Part shown: in pieces, positions 50,928 through 63,694 of the stretch
How the letters are laid out: each line of letters opens with the position of its first letter
How positions within the stretch are numbered: the first letter of the stretch is position 1
Source: Micractinium sp. NFX-FRZ
Taxonomy: Eukaryota > Chlorophyta > Trebouxiophyceae > Chlorellales > Chlorellaceae
Direction of reading: 5' to 3'
Length of the DNA: 64,000 nt
Assembly: GCA_029339195.1 (NCBI GenBank)
Contig: JAPTJF010000016.1
Span: 62,001-126,000, forward strand
Program-made: the position numbers and the translations under genes
Notes under the pieces: model-generated
The model's input: only the letters and a program-made list of their open reading frames with translations
The model's database searches: none
What the model was told of the DNA's origin: nothing

Positions 50928-53900
50928 ATGGCGGTGGCACGCCACACAACCCTGCTGCCCACAGAACCACCTCCGCTCCTTGCCCGCCCGCCGCCCTTCC
51001 AGCAGCAGAGCATTGTGAGAAGATGCACACGAGTGGTGGCGCCCCTGCGCTGCACAGCGCAGCAGCGGGACGGGCGGCAGCAGGCGCCGCCTGCGGCGGC
51101 CTGCGGCGGCTGCGAGCGCCCCGACTGGCGGCAGCGTGCTGCCGCCGCGGGTGCGGCTGCCCTGCTCGCAGCCCAGGCTCTGATGCTATCCCCGCTGGAA
51201 GCAGCAGCAGCAGCATCCAGCAGCCCCGCTCTGCTGGCGCCAACACGAGCAGCACTGGAGCAGCCGCGGTCGGCGCAGCAGGCGGCAGCGCTCCTGCCAG
51301 CGTCGCCACCCGACGTGGAGGCGGTGGTGGCCGGCCTGCCGCCCCTGCCCACCGACTTCCCCCCGCTCCCGCCGCTGGCGCTGCCCCAGTACCGCCAGCT
51401 GACGCTGAAGAACGGGCTGCGGGTGTTCCTGCTGGAGGATCACGAGCTGCCGGTGGTGAGGGGCTCCCTGCTCATGCGGGGCGGCACGCGCGCCTCGCCC
51501 GACGACAAGGTGGGCTGTAAATTCCCATTATTGATTTCACTTCCCTGATGCACCTTGTGGGGTTTGCTTGAAGGCTGTGTGTGTGTCTGTGTGAAAGGGG
51601 ATCCCTGCTCTGCGGGGCGCAGACCCGATGAGAATGTGTGTGTCACTGCTGTGCTCTACCTGGTGAATCTTGCTTGGAGGCTGTGTGTATGTGTGAACGG
51701 GGCTCACCGCATATGCGGGCGGGCCGTAATTGCGCCGCCCGACTACGAGGGTGGTTTTGCTTGGTTTGATCACTTGGTATTTATTTGCCTCAAACTTCCT
51801 GCCCTGCTAGCAACGCTTGCCTCGCCCCCTCCCATCCTTGCTCCCCCACTACTCCCTGCCTCACACCCGCCTGCCGCCCCGCAGGTGGGCCTGGCCACGC
51901 TGAGCGCCGCTGTGCAGCGCTCCGGCGGCTCGCAGCAGCACCCGGGGCGGGCGCTGGACGACGCCTTGGAGGAGCGGGCGGCGTCCATTGAGGGCGGCGC
52001 GGGCGGCGAGGCTTTTGGCATGGGCTTCCAGTGCCTGCGGGAGGACTCGGCAGATGTGATGGGCCTCTTTGCAGAGGTGGGTGAGGCGCTGCAGGGTGGC
52101 AGAGGTGGCAGAGGTGGCAGAGGTGGCAGAGGTGAGCGTCTGCAGGGCGGTGGCATGGGCGGCGGCGGAGAGCTGAAGCTGATGGGCCGAGGCGGCTGAG
52201 CGCTGCGGGGTGGCGCTGTGTGCTGTGCTGGGGGCTGGGGGCTGCACCGTGCCAACAGGAAGCCTCTGACGGGCAATGCGGAACCCACACTTGGCACACA
52301 CCCTCCAAGCTCTCTGCACAGCTGGTCTCCCCCCTGTTTGCCTGCACACGCTGCCCGCCACCCACCTGTCAGCACCACTCAGCTGCTTGTTCACCCGCTT
52401 GCGCCGCCCCCCCCAGTGTGGCCCTCCCATCCCACCCACCCACCCACCCACTGCCTCTTCTGCCCTCACGGCGCAGGTGGTGCGCCAGCCTGCCATCCCT
52501 CAGGACAAGCTGGACCTCACCAAGTCGCAGGTGGTTTGCCCCTTGCATTTGACGTTGCCACAGTGTGGTGTTGCATTTGCGGTCGCTGTTGCATTTGCTG
52601 CTTGCAGACGCTGCCGGTGCCGCAGCCGCGGTTTTCCTCTGGTTTTGTTCTCCTCAACGCGGACCCTTGAATCAAGGCCTCAAATTGACATGTGCCACCG
52701 TGCTGCGCTCCATCTTTGTTCCCCAGATCCTGAATGCGCTGGAGCACCGCAACGACAACCCCGCCTCCATCCCCGCCCGTGAACTCGCCAAGATGGTGTA
52801 TGGAGAGGGCAGCGTGTTTGCACGGGACCCCACCCCGGAGCAGGTGGGTAGGGGGCGGGGGACGGGGAGGGAGGTCTCCTTTTTGGCAACACAACACGGG
52901 AGCAGGTGCATTGGTTGGCAGGCATGGGCGGTGCAGACTGTTTGCTTGGGACCCAACGCCCGGATAGCCGAGGATGTGCCGGTGTGAGGAGCCTATTGCT
53001 GTTAGGTGGAAGGGTGGGCAATGTAGAGTGGCTGCAGCCGTCACCGCACCTACTACAACGCCCTTCCCACCTGAACCCAGCCCCCCACCTTCCCACCCAC
53101 CTGTTTCTTGCTCCCAGATCTCTGGCATCACCGCCGACGACGTCCGCTCCTTCCTGGCCACCTGGCAGCGCCCGGATGCCGCGGTGCTGGGCATTGTGGG
53201 GGACTTTGACCCAAAGCAGGTGAGGGCAGGCACTTTGCAGAAGTCAGGTGGAGCTAGTGGCAGGGATGGCAGTCCGCTAATGCCGGCGGGTGCTGGGAGG
53301 AAGCATTCTGTTTTGGGGCACTGACCCGCAGCAGTTGGGCGGGGAGGGCGGTTCATCCCGGGGAGAAACAGGGCATTGGGGAGGGGAGGCGATTGGCTGG
53401 TGTGGGCTGTTGCGCATAGCGGCATGTGGGGGTTTTGGGGGACGTGGCAGGTGCCTTGACAGGGTTGCGGTTGGCATGGCAGCTGTGAGCCCAACTGCCC
53501 ACCTGACCCGCGGGTACCGCAGCAGGTGCCTGTTGCCCGCCAGCACTTTGTTGCCTGGGGTGCCTGTTGCCCTCCTTTGCCAACTGGCTCACTTCCCTTG
53601 CTTGCCTGCCTCCTGTTCCGCGTGCAGACGCAGCAGCAGGGGGAGCAGCACACTGGATGCCCGCCCTTGTCTCCCATTCGCGTCCAGACTGGCTCGCTTC
53701 CCTCCCTTCCTTCCCCTCTTTCTCCACTTGGATGCCAGGCCTTCTCTCCCTTTCATTTTGAAATTGAAGCACTCTCCTCCCTTCCCGCCCCCGTCTTGTG
53801 TGCAGATGCAGCAGCTGGCGGAGCAGCACTTTGGCAGCTGGGGCCCTTCCTCGCTTGTTTGCTCACTGGCTCGTTTTCCTCTCTCCCCTGCCCCCCCCCC

Positions 53901-56319
53901 ACCCCCTGTCTTGTGTGCAGATGCAGCAGCTGGTGGAGCAGCACTTTGGCGGCTGGGCGCCCCCGCCGGGGCAGGCCACGCCGCCGGCGCTGCCCAACCC
54001 GCCGCTGCCCGACCAGTCCTCCATCAGCGGGCGCATCTTCCTGGTGGACGTGCCGGGATCTTCCCAGGCCAGCGTGGCGGTTGGCGAGCCAGGTGAGGGG
54101 AGATTGTGTGGGTGGGGCTTGAGGCATGGCGTGCCCCGATGGGCGCACCTGTCTGGTTCATGGGCTGCTCTAAGCCAGGTCAGGAGAGGCATATGGGGGT
54201 GGGCCAGGTGCACATGTTTTGATTAGCGTTGGCTGACCAGTCCTCCATCAGCGGGCACATCCTCCTGTGGTGGACGCGCTGGGCTCCTCCCAGGCCAGCG
54301 TGGCGGTGGGCGAGCCGGGTGAGGGGTGGGGCGTGACGGGTTGCATGGCGGGCCCCAGTGGGCGCACCTGTCTGGTGGCAGAGCCTGGGGCAGCCGGCAC
54401 AGACCAGCACGGCGCTGGGCGAGCCAGGTGTGTGCAGCGCGTGTGGTAGGATGGCAGGCAGGCCACACTCACCCCTCCCGGTGTCCCCGCCACCTGCTGT
54501 CCTGTCCCCTTCCCACGCGTCAAGATGATGGTCCAGGGCGAGAAATTGAATGCTGTGCATTGACTGACCCACTGAAGCCTCCCTCCTCCGGTCCCGTTGC
54601 TACCCTGTGCTCCCTCCCTGCAGGCATCCAGATGATGGACCCGGACGAGCACGTGAATGCACACAAAGGCACGCCTTTGAGGCGCATCGGTGGACTCCCC
54701 TGCTCTTTAGTCCCACTCCTCTAAATGTCTTGATTTGCAGGCATCCAGATGATGGACCCAGACGAGTATGCGCTGGACGTGCTGGGCTCCATCTTCAACG
54801 GCTTCGGGTGAGCCCATGCTGTGCTGTGCTGAGCTTGGCGTGCCACTACTATGCTCGTACATCTGTACCTCTTCCGCGTGCGAGATCGCCATGGCAACAA
54901 CATGCTGTGCAGCCCTCAAACACCCTCGCGGTGCTCCTCGGCACCACCCCACTCAAGGAAACCTCGCGGATAATTTTACTCCGCAGGCCTCCTTTCTATG
55001 CTGTGCTGCCGGTCCATTGGAACACGGTCCCATAAGGACCTGGCCCACCTAGTCGTTCAATCCTCTGCCAACCATTCCACTGTTTTGACACATGTATTCA
55101 GGGGCCGGCTGTTCAACGAGATCCGCTCCCGGGACGGCCTGGCCTACAGCGTCTCTGGAGGCTGGGCCGGCACACCCATCGACCACCCGGGGCTCTTCCT
55201 GGCCACAGCGGAGACCGCCCAGCCGGCTGCCCTGCTGGCGGGGCTGCGCCGTGCGCTGGAGGAGGCCACAGTGGCGCCGCCAACCGACGAGGAGCTGCAG
55301 CGCGCCAAGCAGGCGAGCGCTGGAGGCGGGGTCCTGGGGTGTGGGCTGTTGTTGGGCAGGCACGTCCCTGCGGGCGGGCTGCCCACCGCGTCATGTGCCT
55401 GTTCGTCTCCCTGGTGTGCTGTGGGCATGTGCGCTGGGGCTGGGCTGGGCTGGGGCTGCCTTGCGGGCAGGTCGGTCCTGCGCGTCGTGTGTGCCTGCTC
55501 ATCTCCCTGCTGTGCCGCGCCGCACGTTTCCGCACCGCTCCTGTTGGCGCCGATCCCCCAAGTCCCAACCCTTCCGTGACCCCCCCTCCCCCGCCCCTCC
55601 CGCCCCCGCAGGAGTCCCTGAACCGGTTTGTGTTCAACTTTGCCTCCCGCCCCTCCCAGCTCTCCCGCATCATCACCTTTGACCTGCTGGGCATCCCTCA
55701 GGACCAGCTGTTCAGGTGGGGCTCACGCCAGCTGGCGGAGGGTATATGTGGTGCAGTGGGGCTTTGTAGGGTGTGGGATCTGGCCTGGTGGGGTCAGGTG
55801 CGTATAAGCGATTGACCAGCTGTTCAGGTGGGCTGGCGCGGGCGCAGGTTATCTGTGGCGATTCGCCGGGGGAGGGGTTGACTTCGGGGGTATGACCTGT
55901 GGTTGTGGGTATGCCCTGCAATTGGTAGGGACTAGCTGTTCAGGTGGGCTCATATGGCGAGCTTGCCTGGCAGGGGGGCTGACTAGGGTGGGGCAATGCA
56001 GTGTATATCGAGTTGGGACCATGGCTGCTGCGTATGCATTCTTGACTTATGCGTGTGGGGAGGGGCAGAGGCAGAAGAATGTCCCACCTGGCGTCTGCTG
56101 CGCCCAAGCTCACCCCCTCTACTTGCTTGCTGCTGCTGCTGCTGCTGCAGGTACCGCGCTGGCATTGACCGCGTGCAGCAGGAAGACGTGTTGGAGGCAG
56201 CGCAGCGGCGGCTGCACCCGGCAGCGCAGACAGTGGTGGTGGCAGGGGACGCTAAAACGCTGCGGCCGGAGCTGGAGCGCAAGCTGGGCCTGCCAGTGGA
56301 GGACCTGAAGCTGCGCTGA
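50928..56319 (+). CDS. M16 (insulinase/pitrilysin) family protein lacking the zinc motif, 589 aa
   Basis: Ten exons join in phase: 50928-51509, 51885-52076, 52477-52530, 52727-52843, 53118-53219, 53921-54092, 54741-54807, 55102-55312, 55612-55715 and 56151-56319. Residues 1-70 look like an organelle transit peptide, followed by an Ala-rich helix that may be a thylakoid-type second signal or membrane anchor. The first M16 half starts LTLKNGLRVFLLEDHELPVV and includes RGGTRASPDDKVGLATLS, where active enzymes have the HxxEH zinc site; here no His or Glu pair is present. The second half shows GRIFLVDVPGSSQASVAVG and RLFNEIRSRDGLAYSVSGG, the C-terminal RxxxGLAY signature. It is probably a non-catalytic partner subunit, as in alpha-MPP or bacterial two-subunit M16 pairs. 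Intron 8 has a GC donor (55313). An upstream in-frame ATG at 50793 exists; 50928 gives the more transit-like start. Confidence 0.83.
51610..51755 (+). repeat. Diverged copies of the M16 exon 1 end
   Basis: Exon 1 ends RGGTRASPDDK|GTGGGC. The intron has CTGCGGGGCGCAGACCCGAT (about 51611) and CATATGCGGGCGGGCCGTAA then TTGCGCCGCCCGACTACGAG (about 51710-51750), which match the exon end ATGCGGGGCGGCACGCGCGC then CTCGCCCGACGAC. Both are decayed. Confidence 0.55.
53520..53860 (+). repeat. Upstream copies of M16 exon 6 with decoy acceptors
   Basis: Exon 6 starts after TTGTGTGCAG (53920) with ATGCAGCAGCTGGTGGAGCA then GCACTTTGGCGGC. At about 53796-53845 the intron reads CTTGTGTGCAGATGCAGCAG then CTGGCGGAGCAGCACTTTGG, nearly identical for about 50 nt. 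Weaker copies are at 53624-53655 (GTGCAGACGCAGCAGCAGGG) and 53520-53560 (CAGCAGGTGCCTGTTGCCCG). Confidence 0.85.
54236..54430 (+). repeat. Downstream copies of the M16 exon 6 end
   Basis: Exon 6 ends with codons for SSQASVAVGEPG then GTGAGG (54092). The intron carries ACCAGTCCTCCATCAGCGGG at 54237 and CCCAGGCCAGCGTGGCGGTG then GGCGAGCCGGGTGAGG at 54289-54325. A third piece, GCGCTGGGCGAGCCAGGTGTG, is near 54411. Each ends in a usable GT donor. Confidence 0.8.
54615..54665 (+). repeat. Copy of M16 exon 7 start
   Basis: CCCTGCAGGCATCCAGATGA then TGGACCCGGACGAGCACG (about 54617-54654) copies exon 7 (GCAGGCATCCAGATGATGGA then CCCAGACGAGTATG, 54737-54771). After that it diverges. It gives a second, upstream acceptor. 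Confidence 0.8.
55812..55952 (+). repeat. Copies of the M16 exon 9 donor
   Basis: Exon 9 ends GACCAGCTGTTCAG|GTGGGGC (55715). The intron has GACCAGCTGTTCAGGTGGGC at 55815-55834 and TAGCTGTTCAGGTGGGCTC at 55931-55949. Both preserve the donor. Confidence 0.8.
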
Positions 56320-56513
56320 GCTGGCATCGGGCTGGCCTGGCGATGCAGCAAGATGCAGGCAGCCGAGCTCTATGAAAGCAGGTGCCGGCAGCAGTGTGTA
56401 GCATGGCTCGCTCATTCTGTTTAAAACTCTGTACATTTGGGCAAACGGCATCAACCTGTTTATCAAGAAGCAACGGGCACATTTGGGGCCGTTTGGGTAG
56501 GAGCAAAGAGTGC

Positions 56514-59500
56514 TTAGCCTCCGTGCTGCTGCCGCTGCTGCTGCTGCTGCTGCTGGCATGCTGCCCCCAACGCTGCGCACATGGCCTTGTGCCCCACCGC
56601 CATGCCCGCCTTGTCGGCCCGCCAGTCAGCCCGGGAGCACGCCGGCCCACAGTACCACACCGCACGGCATGCGCTGCAGCGCTTGCCGCCGCCCTGGCCT
56701 GCCCGGGTGGCGCTGCTGCCCTGCACGTTGGCGCAGCGCAGGTAGGCGCAGCTGCGGGTGGCCGCTGCCTGTGCCAGCTCCAGATGCGCCGCTGCTACCT
56801 CCTCCGGCTGCTGCCACTGCTGCAGCAGCGCTGCCGCAGCAGGCACCATGCCCTGCGTGAAGGCCACCCCTTGCACCCCAAGCGCCTTGGCAAGCCGCAG
56901 TGCGCAGGCCTCAACTGATGTGGACCCGCTATTGCCGGCTTGGGGATGTCGCTGACTGGCGCCAGCGGGGAACTGGAACCTGGAAGAAAGGGTGCGCAGC
57001 GCCCACCGGACTTGCTGCAAGCCAACAGCAGGGAGGGAGGCGGAGCAAGAGGAGCCGGTTCACAGCAGAAATCAGTGGCACCTCTTGTAGGGAGCAGTAC
57101 CGAGATCCGTTTTCATGCAGAGGTTGCTACACCAGGTATGCTCAGCCTGCTCAGCAGCCAGCCAGGCGTCCCCTCGGCCCCTTGCCCAGCTTACCCCTAT
57201 TAGCAGGGCAGCCTCTGGCTCGTGCAGCGCACGGAAGAAATCTGGGCGGGCCAGCAGGCTCAGCACCTCTGCCAGCACGCCATCCACTAACAGACTGGCA
57301 CCGAGGGCCTTGGAAGAGGCGGCGAGGCTGACCAGCAGGCAGCATAGCCTGAGCTTGTTGTAAACAGTGTGCCTCTTGCCCCCAAGCTGCACGGGCACGG
57401 GTAATGGGAGAAGTGAGTACGGGGCAGCACAAGCATGTGTTTCAAAGGGAACAAGCTTGCACAAAGACGTACACTGGCGCAAGTGGCAGTTGCAGAAGCA
57501 ACACTGCAACACCCAGTGGCCATGCAATGCAGATATTTTCGCAACGACAGCAGCACAGGCAGCAGCAGCCAGCGCACTGGTGAGTATCAGAGACCCGTCC
57601 GTGCACATGCAACATGCCAACCAATCCACTCACCACCACCCGAGCTGTGTCTCGCAGCTGTTGGCGCAGGCCGGGGGAGTGCAGCAGCAGCGCTCGCGGC
57701 CCGCTCCCTGCCACTACTGACAGCTGTGACAGCCAGTCGGGCCAGACGTCCAGCCGGCTGAGTTCCTCATCAGGCAGGCGCCGCAGCTGGGCTGCTACCA
57801 GTTGCAGCGCTTCCCAATGCGCCGCATGTGCCCCTTGCAGCAGCCTGCGGCAAAGGGTGGGGCAACGTGGGCAAGCAGCAGGCGGCAGGGCAGTGTGAGG
57901 TGCAAAAAGCAGGCACGAGGCGGGACAGAGTCAGCAGCGGCATGCGCTGGACATGCAGAAGCATGAGGGCGCGGAGGCGGGAGGCACAGGAGGGCCGGCG
58001 GGCTGGCATTTAGTCGAGCGGGCATCCAGGCAGGCAGACAAGCACATAAATGTGCGGGCGGTTAGCGGCAGGGGGCACACTGGTTGCCACGCAGGCAAAT
58101 GGGCAGCTGGGCAAATAGGCAGTCAGGCAGGCAGGAAGGGCTGGCACTCTTACCTTGTGGAAGCTTGCCGCTCAGCCACGGGCAGACCGCCCGTTTCCAA
58201 GGTTCCCTGGATAAAAGTCAATGCCTTGGCTGCACGTGCGCCCCATGTTGTCAGCTGCCGCCAGTCCACGCATGCATCCAGAACCCCTTGCTGCTCTGCA
58301 GTCGCTGCTGGGGTGGCTGCCCACGCCACGAAGCGGCAGTAGGCTGTGTGCAGCCGGAGGCCGGCATCAACTGCTGCGGCGTAGTCGGCATGCCTCAGCC
58401 GTGCAACATTGCTGACATCACGCTTGACTGCCAGGTTGTACGCTTCATCCATTGTGCTGAACGCGAAGGCAGCACATGACAGGCAGGTGCGCACCGCCGC
58501 CTCTACGTCCGCACCCGCCTGCTCTGTCCGGAGCAGCGCTTCCAGCGGCACCAGCTGCAGAGCTGCCGTGCCGACCTCCATCACATCTTTCACCTCCTTC
58601 ATGTTGCCTTCCAGCAAGATGCCGTTGATCAGTTCCGAGAACACGAGGGTTCTGTTCATCATTGGGAACACCAGCTTGGCAGCGCCAGGCAGCGCTGCAG
58701 CCACTTCCTCCCTCCGCCGCTCCTTCAGGTCTGGGAGATGCAACAGCAGCGCCGCGAGGCGCGGGAAGACACGCACCGCCACCCATGCGTGCTGCCGTGC
58801 CACCAGCTCCTGCTGCTGCGGCTGCCCTGTCAGCAGCTGCATCTGATGCTGATGGGCTGCTGTGTACAGCTGCACGGGGGCGTCCCACCAAACCATCCAA
58901 GCTCTCAGCGGCACATCATGTGGACATTCTATTGGCAGCTGCAACATCAGTTGCTCTAACACGCCCCCCTGCTGCTGCCGCTGCTGATGCTGCATTTTCG
59001 GCCGCTGCTGCTGCTCCACCAGCTGCTGCAGAATGGCTGGGTCCAGGCACGGCGCCACACATGCGATGAGCGTACTACACAGCGCCTCCCAGGCTGCTGC
59101 GGTTGCCGCACTGCCAGCAACGGCCCCAAGGCCCCCTGGAGACAGCACGCCGTCAGCTGCAGCTGGCAGGCAGTGTTCTGCCAGCACTGTTGCCAGCTTT
59201 AGCTGCAGGCTGGCATCTTCTGCCACTGTCCGCTGCAAGCTGCCGAAAGAGGGCTCGCAAAAGATTTTGCATGCAGCCCCAAATGCATACAGCGCGTTCT
59301 GCAGCGCTTCCTGCTCCTGCTCTGCATGCCGGCCAACAAGCATGCATGCACATGGATAGGGGTAAGGGAGACGCGCGCGTGGGTGGCATGCGGAGCAATG
59401 ACCAAACAGCTGATTGCTAAACAGTGCTGCAAGCGGCAGGCATGCGGGTGGGTGGCTGGCAGGCTGGGCAGCAGGGCACCCAGGCGCCTCTATTCTGGGA

Positions 59501-60415
59501 CGGATTGGGCTCCAGGCGCCTCTAACTCGCACACACCCTGGCCTCGCCCCGCACCTGTGCCCTCGCCAACGGTGGGCCTCCATATACGCAGGGCATCTGC
59601 CGCCGCAGCCAGCCAGCCAATCAGCGCCGCCTGTGGCGCAGAGCGCGCGCTCCACTGCTCCAACAGCTGGCCTGGCCGACCCTTCAGACGCCCACTCGTG
59701 GCATACAGTGCCTGAGCACCGCTCCCGACGGCCAACGCCACAGCGACTGCGGTCAAGCCAGACGCGTCGCCGCCGCCTGCCACCCAGTGCGCTAAAAGCG
59801 CCCGCCCGCTGCCCAGCACCAGGGCTGCCCCAGCACCCAGCTGCAGAAGATGCTCTGCCCGGCACCAGTCGGGGGCATTGAGCGCCGCCGTCCCCAGGAG
59901 TAAACTGCCGTGCACCACGGCCCGCGCTGCTGCATCCAGCTCCGCTTGATCTGCTGCCCGCAGGTTGCCGTTGTCATCAGCCAGCAGCGGCTGCACGGAG
60001 GCACTGAGGGCAGCCAATGCGGGGCCAAGAGCCCCGAGCTTCCTACAACAGAGGCGGGACAGGGAGGGGCAGTGTGTGCGCGACGGGGAGGCAGTCATGC
60101 TTCAATCTTGCTCGTCCCCGCGCAGGTCCTTATAAATGCAGGCAACAGCTGCGCCCCTGATGTCCGCCACACATAGGCAGCAGACCCTGCATCACTTGCC
60201 GCACCGTTGCTGCCGCCACAGCCGCTGGCGGCAGCTGGGCGGCTGGCGCACCTGCTCAGCTCCGGGCGCGCGCCCGCCGCAGCGCTCTCCATGTCGACGG
60301 CCTTCAAGGCGATTTCGAGGTCACATGACGCCTCGACCAGGGAGAGCACGTCCACCTGCGTGCCGGGCCGCAGCAGGCGGAGGAAGGAGTCTAGGCGCGT
60401 GACGATGCCCTGCAT
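56514..60415 (-). CDS. MYND zinc-finger protein A, 907 aa
   Basis: Six exons on the minus strand join in phase: 60415-60252, 60042-59555, 59321-58154, 57844-57634, 57386-57195 and 57014-56514. Most of the protein is alpha-helical, Leu/Ala-rich and without a recognised domain (blocks such as LRIWRPTVGEG, MLQLPIECPHDVP, VFPMMNRTLVFSELINGI). It could be an ARM-like scaffold, which is inference. Near the C-terminus lies a MYND finger: SCAYLRCANV, KRCSACRAVWYCGPACSRAD and GHKAMC, matching the C..C...YC...C...H...C pattern, with an extended spacer before the histidine. It ends in a poly-Q run coded by CAG repeats. MYND fingers bind Pro-rich peptides in partner proteins. The start is the first ATG of the first exon. 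A close paralogue follows downstream with matching exon lengths (211, 192 and about 500 nt), so the model is well supported. Confidence 0.75.
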
Positions 60416-61170
60416 ATCGCTCAAGCAGGTCCGCAGATGTCCGATTAAGGAAGGGGTACCCGACAAGGTCCATCGAGAGGCCTCGCCCGGGCACTGCACG
60501 GCACAGCAGGCGCCACCGCCGCCGCTGCTGTGACGAGAGTGAGCCTGAACCAGTTCCCCCTCATGCCTCCCCTCTGCATGTGATGCTGCAACGGTTGTGA
60601 TCAGACGTGTGGCCCCACGTACACAGCAGGTGCAACGGATGTGTCAGGCACCTGTGTGACACACTGTTACATGGGTGCTGGTGGTGGGGCGCGCCCCGTG
60701 GACCCACTGCTGGCTCCAAGCAGGTCGACTTCAGACCATGCACACCAGAAGTTTTTCCCTCAGTCGGAATGCGGGAATGTGTGCCAGGACCAGCAGTGCC
60801 TCTTCTTGCTTTTGCACGGGGTGCATCTAGAATTTCGCAGCTTCAAGCAACCTTCTTTCCTAGCAGCACTACCTATGAAGCCAACCGCAGCTGCATGGCA
60901 GTTGGACCGAGTCAATACCCGCTGTGCTCAAACAACACGGTCACGGCCTAATGCCGCCACAGGCAGTGTTGCGTTGCACGCAGCACCCACGTTTCCTGGC
61001 CACAGTTGCCCCCGTGCTCAGAGAGGCAGTGTTGTATCACATTACACATTCCAACTCGTGCAAGAAATGCACAGCTGCAAGTGCTGTGCCATGTTGCGCA
61101 CAAGTGCTGCTGCTGTGAAGTGAGGAGCATTGGGCTCGGTGGTGGGCGTGTCTGCAGGAGCGTCAACTGC
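60416..61170. other. Intergenic between the two MYND paralogues
   Basis: About 750 nt holding the promoter of gene A and the 3' region of gene B, both on the minus strand. No open frame with family features, no RNA gene. Confidence 0.45.
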
Positions 61171-63662
61171 TTAGCTGCCGTGCTGCTGCCGCTGCTGCTG
61201 CTGTTGCTGCTGCTGGCATGCTGCCCCCAGCGCTGCGCACATGGCCTTGTGCCCCACCGCCATGCCCGCCTTGTCTGCCCGCCAGTCAGCCCGGGAGCAC
61301 GCCGGCCCACAGTACCACACCGCACGGCATGCGCTGCAGCGCTTGCCGCCGCCCTCGCCTGCCCGGGTGGCGCTGCTGCCCTGCACGTTGGCGCACCGCA
61401 GGTAGGCGCAGCTGCGGGTGGCCACCGCCTGCGCCAGCTCCAGCTGCGCCGCGGCTTCCTCCTCCGGCTGCTGCCACTGCTGCAGCAGTGCAGCAGCGGC
61501 AGGCACCATGCCCTGCGTGAAGGCCACCCCTTGCACCTCAAGCGCCTGGGCAAGCTGCAGTGCTGCAGCTTCAACGGATGCAGACTCGCCGTTGCCGGCT
61601 TGGGGATGTGGCTGGTTGGGTGCGCCAGCGGGGCACTGGAACATGGAAGAAAGGGTGCGTAGCGCCCACCGGACTTGCTGCAAGCCAACAACAGTGGCGC
61701 AGGGAGGGAGGCGGAAAAAAAAAAGCCAGGTCATAGCACCAATCTATGGATCAATGAGTCAATATGAGACGAGGCACATGAAGAAGGTTGCCAGTCCAGG
61801 TCTGCTAAGCCCGCTCAACAGCGAGCCGGGCGACCCCTCAGTTCCATCCCCAGCTTACCTCCCTCAGCAGGGTGTTATGTGGCTCATTTAGCCCACGGAA
61901 CAGATCCGGGCGGGCCAGCAGGCTCAGCAGCTCAGCCAGCACGCCATCCACCAACAGAGTAGCGCCGAGGTGTTTTGAGAAGGCGGCGTGAAAGACCAGC
62001 AGGCTGCAGAGCCTGAGCTTGGTGTTCAATGTGTGGCTCTCGCTCCCAAGCTGCACGGGGCACCAAGGGCGGGAGGGGGCGGGAGGGCACGGGGCATGGA
62101 GCCTCCGCTGGAAATGGCAAACGCTTGCACATGTGGAGCACGCTTGCAAAACTGAAGTAGGAACAGCCGCGCAGCAGCAAACCATGAACGTTCAGTGCAG
62201 CTTATTTTGCAACACCAGCAGCCGCAGCCGCAACAGCCGCAGCCCCAATGCACTGCTGAGCATCACTGGCATGTGCACATGCAGCATGCCAGCCACTCTG
62301 CTCACCACTACACGCGCTGTGTCTTGCAGCTGTTGGCGCAGGCTGGGGGAGTGCAGCAGCACTGCTCGCGGCCCACTGCATGCCACCAATGCCAGTTGTG
62401 ACAGCCAGTCGGGCCACACATCCAGGCTGCTCAGCTCGTCGTCAGGCAGGCGCCGCAGCTGGGCTGCTGCCGTCTGCAGCGCTTCCCAATGTGCCACATG
62501 TGCCCCTTGCACCAGCCTGCAGCAAGGGGTGGGGTGCGCAGTATGGGGAAACAGCAGGCGGCAGAGCAGGGTGAGGTGCGGAAAGCAGGTGGGAGGCAGG
62601 ACAGCTCCGCGGGGACATGCGCTGAGAAAGAGCAGATTTTGAAGCGTGGGGGGCGGGGTGGGTAAGCTTTGGAGGGCAGGCAGGCTGGCCTTTTGTTGAG
62701 CGGGCAGGCATGCAGGCATGCATGCGCAGTCACGTAAATGTGCCGGCAGTTGGCGGCAGGGGCACACTGCTTGCCAGGCATGCAAGTGGGCAGCTGGGCA
62801 TTTAGGCATTTAGGCAGGCAGGCAGGCAGGCAGGTAGGGCAGCTGCTACAACCTGGAGGAGGCTTGCCGCTCAGCCACGGGCGCAGAGCCCCTTTGCGAG
62901 TCAGCGTGGATGAAACCCAACGCCTTGGCTGCTCGTGCGCCCCACTTGGTCAGCTGCACCCAGTCTACACATTTGTCCAGAACCACCTGCTGATCTGCAT
63001 CCACTGCCGGGGTGGCTGCCCACGCCACAAAGCGGCAGTAGGCGGTGTGCAGCTGGACGCCTGCCTCAGCTGCGATGGCAAAGTCGGCATGCGGCCTGAC
63101 TGCCAGGTTGTACCCTTTGTCCATATAGACCAACGCGAATTCAGCACATGACAGGCAAGTGCCAACATACCCTGCCATGTTTGCATCCGGCTTCTCGCTT
63201 CGGAGCTGCGCTGCCAGCGGCGCCAGCTGCAGAGCTGCTGTGCCGACCTCCATCAAGGCTGCCACCTCCCCCATACTGCCGTGCAGCGAGATGCCGTTGA
63301 TGAGTTCCAGCAAAACAAAGGCTGTGTTCATCATCGGCAGCACCATCTGTTGAGGGCCTTGCAGCCACGCAGCCACTTCCTCCCTGCGCTGCTCGCGCAG
63401 CGCTGGCAGGCCTAGTAGCAGCGCCACGAGGCGCGGGAAGGCACGCGCTGCTACCCACCCATGCTGCCGCGCCACCACCGCCTGCTGTTGCGGCTTCCGC
63501 GCCAGGAGCTGCAGCTGGTGCCGATGCGCTGCTGTATATAAGTTCACTACTTTGTCCCACGAGATCAGCCAGATAGCGATTATCGCATCGGGTGGGCAGT
63601 CCACTGGCAGCTGCAACATCAGCCGTTCCAACATTCCCAGCTGCTGCTGCTGCTGCTGCTGC

Positions 63663-63694
<32 letters not shown>

